Below, in pieces: positions 6,186 to 6,610 of a stretch of DNA of 6,610 nucleotides. Position numbers and translations under genes: made by a program. The DNA is from Micrococcales bacterium. Lineage in GTDB: Bacteria > Actinomycetota > Actinomycetes > Actinomycetales > Cellulomonadaceae. The stretch's first letter is position 1; each line of letters starts with the position of its first letter. The notes beneath the pieces are model-generated. The model was not told the DNA's origin. It saw nothing but the letters and a program-made list of their open reading frames with translations, and did not search any database. The stretch spans positions 1 to 6,610 of the forward strand of contig WRCL01000107.1 of assembly GCA_009783975.1 (NCBI GenBank), in the 5' to 3' direction.

Positions 6186-6610
6186 TGTCTGCTCCTGTAC
6201 GGGTCGATGACAGAGGTCGCAGTCGCGGTGATCGTCCGGTCACCTTGGCCCAAGACCACCAGGGTCGACAACGGAACCGTGCACGCGACGACCACACTCA
6301 CGTGGGCGTCTTGGCCCAACGGTGCGGTGAACCCCGACACGTCCACATCGACCGTCGGGCTGTCGCACTCGATGTCTGAAGAGCCCAACGTCGTGGCCAC
6401 CGCAGCCTCAGCCCTCACCTTCGCCTCACCAGCGGTCCGTGAGATCGACCCAGCACGGGCAGCCTCGGTCGCAGCAGCCTGCACCGCCGCGTTCGCACCA
6501 GCCACACGCCCCGCCATGACCACCACAGCCAACAACATCAAGATCCCCGGCACAGTGATCGCCACCCCCAAGCTCAGCTGCCCCACATCACCCCCCACCC
6601 TTCTTCTCAT
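6182..6610 (-). CDS. TadE-like pseudopilin / pilus assembly protein
   Basis: This 142-residue protein has the TadE arrangement: a short basic N-terminus MRRR, a hydrophilic stretch, a single hydrophobic helix (about 13-33, LSLGVAITVPGILMLLAVVV), and then an Ala-rich amphipathic helix AAVQAAATEAARAGSISR (41-58). A small beta-rich outer domain follows with two cysteines (82, 110), ending in ITATATSVIDPYR. TadE-like proteins are processed or anchored in the membrane and help assemble Flp pili with the TadABC machinery, whose genes would be expected upstream. The ATG occupies the last three bases of the window (6610-6608), so its ribosome-binding site cannot be seen and a start further upstream cannot be excluded. 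It is the first visible gene of the four-frame block and overlaps the lipoprotein gene by four bases. Confidence 0.83.
   Translation of the reverse strand: MRRRVGGDVGQLSLGVAITVPGILMLLAVVVMAGRVAGANAAVQAAATEAARAGSISRTAGEAKVRAEAAVATTLGSSDIECDSPTVDVDVSGFTAPLGQDAHVSVVVACTVPLSTLVVLGQGDRTITATATSVIDPYRSRQ

Overview
The window comes from a high-GC actinobacterium. The evidence is GC-rich codon use on one strand, a GatCAB operon of actinobacterial type, and a Tad/Flp-pilus minor-pilin cluster with the small accessory secreted proteins typical of Micrococcales/Streptomyces-like genomes. A Cellulomonas-like relative is plausible but cannot be fixed from this sequence. Every convincing gene lies on the minus strand, so the biological reading order runs from 6610 down to 1.

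Region A (6610-4120) is a four-reading-frame block of exported or membrane-anchored proteins. It holds a TadE-like pseudopilin (6610-6182), an NTF2-like lipoprotein (6185-5556), a secreted cysteine-rich protein with a PKD-like MGDG motif (5559-4539) and a second, TadG-like anchored protein (4542-4120). Each junction is a 4-base ATGA/GTGA overlap, so the block reads as one translationally coupled operon, probably the distal end of a Tad secretion locus whose ATPase and platform genes lie upstream, outside the window. The third gene is split: its signal-peptide half and its main half are in different frames, differing by one base near a five-G run at 5354-5358. It is a frameshifted gene, an assembly error, or a two-part arrangement using an internal start.

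Region B (4119-3929) is a 191-bp gap. It has a perfect 19-bp tandem duplication (3982-4019) and a perfect 12-bp inverted repeat (3920-3931 / 3942-3953). The inverted repeat brackets a -10-like TAGAGT placed exactly six bases before the gatC ATG. I read this as a probable leaderless gatC promoter lying inside a possible operator.

Region C (3928-619) is gatC-gatA-gatB, with 1-base and 4-base overlaps. It encodes the tRNA-dependent Asp/Glu amidotransferase that converts mischarged Glu-tRNA(Gln) and/or Asp-tRNA(Asn). All three proteins look full length and intact.

Region D (604-1) is a TPR protein with a probable C-terminal RraB-like domain, cut by the window edge. It starts at a GTG 14 bases after the gatB stop behind a perfect AGGAGG, so it is probably co-transcribed with gatCAB.

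I see no RNA genes, insertion sequences, CRISPR arrays or strong intrinsic terminators. The most interesting leads are the frameshifted secreted protein, the palindrome around the gatC promoter and the TPR/RraB gene tied to gatCAB. I do not see a clearly new defence or biosynthetic system.
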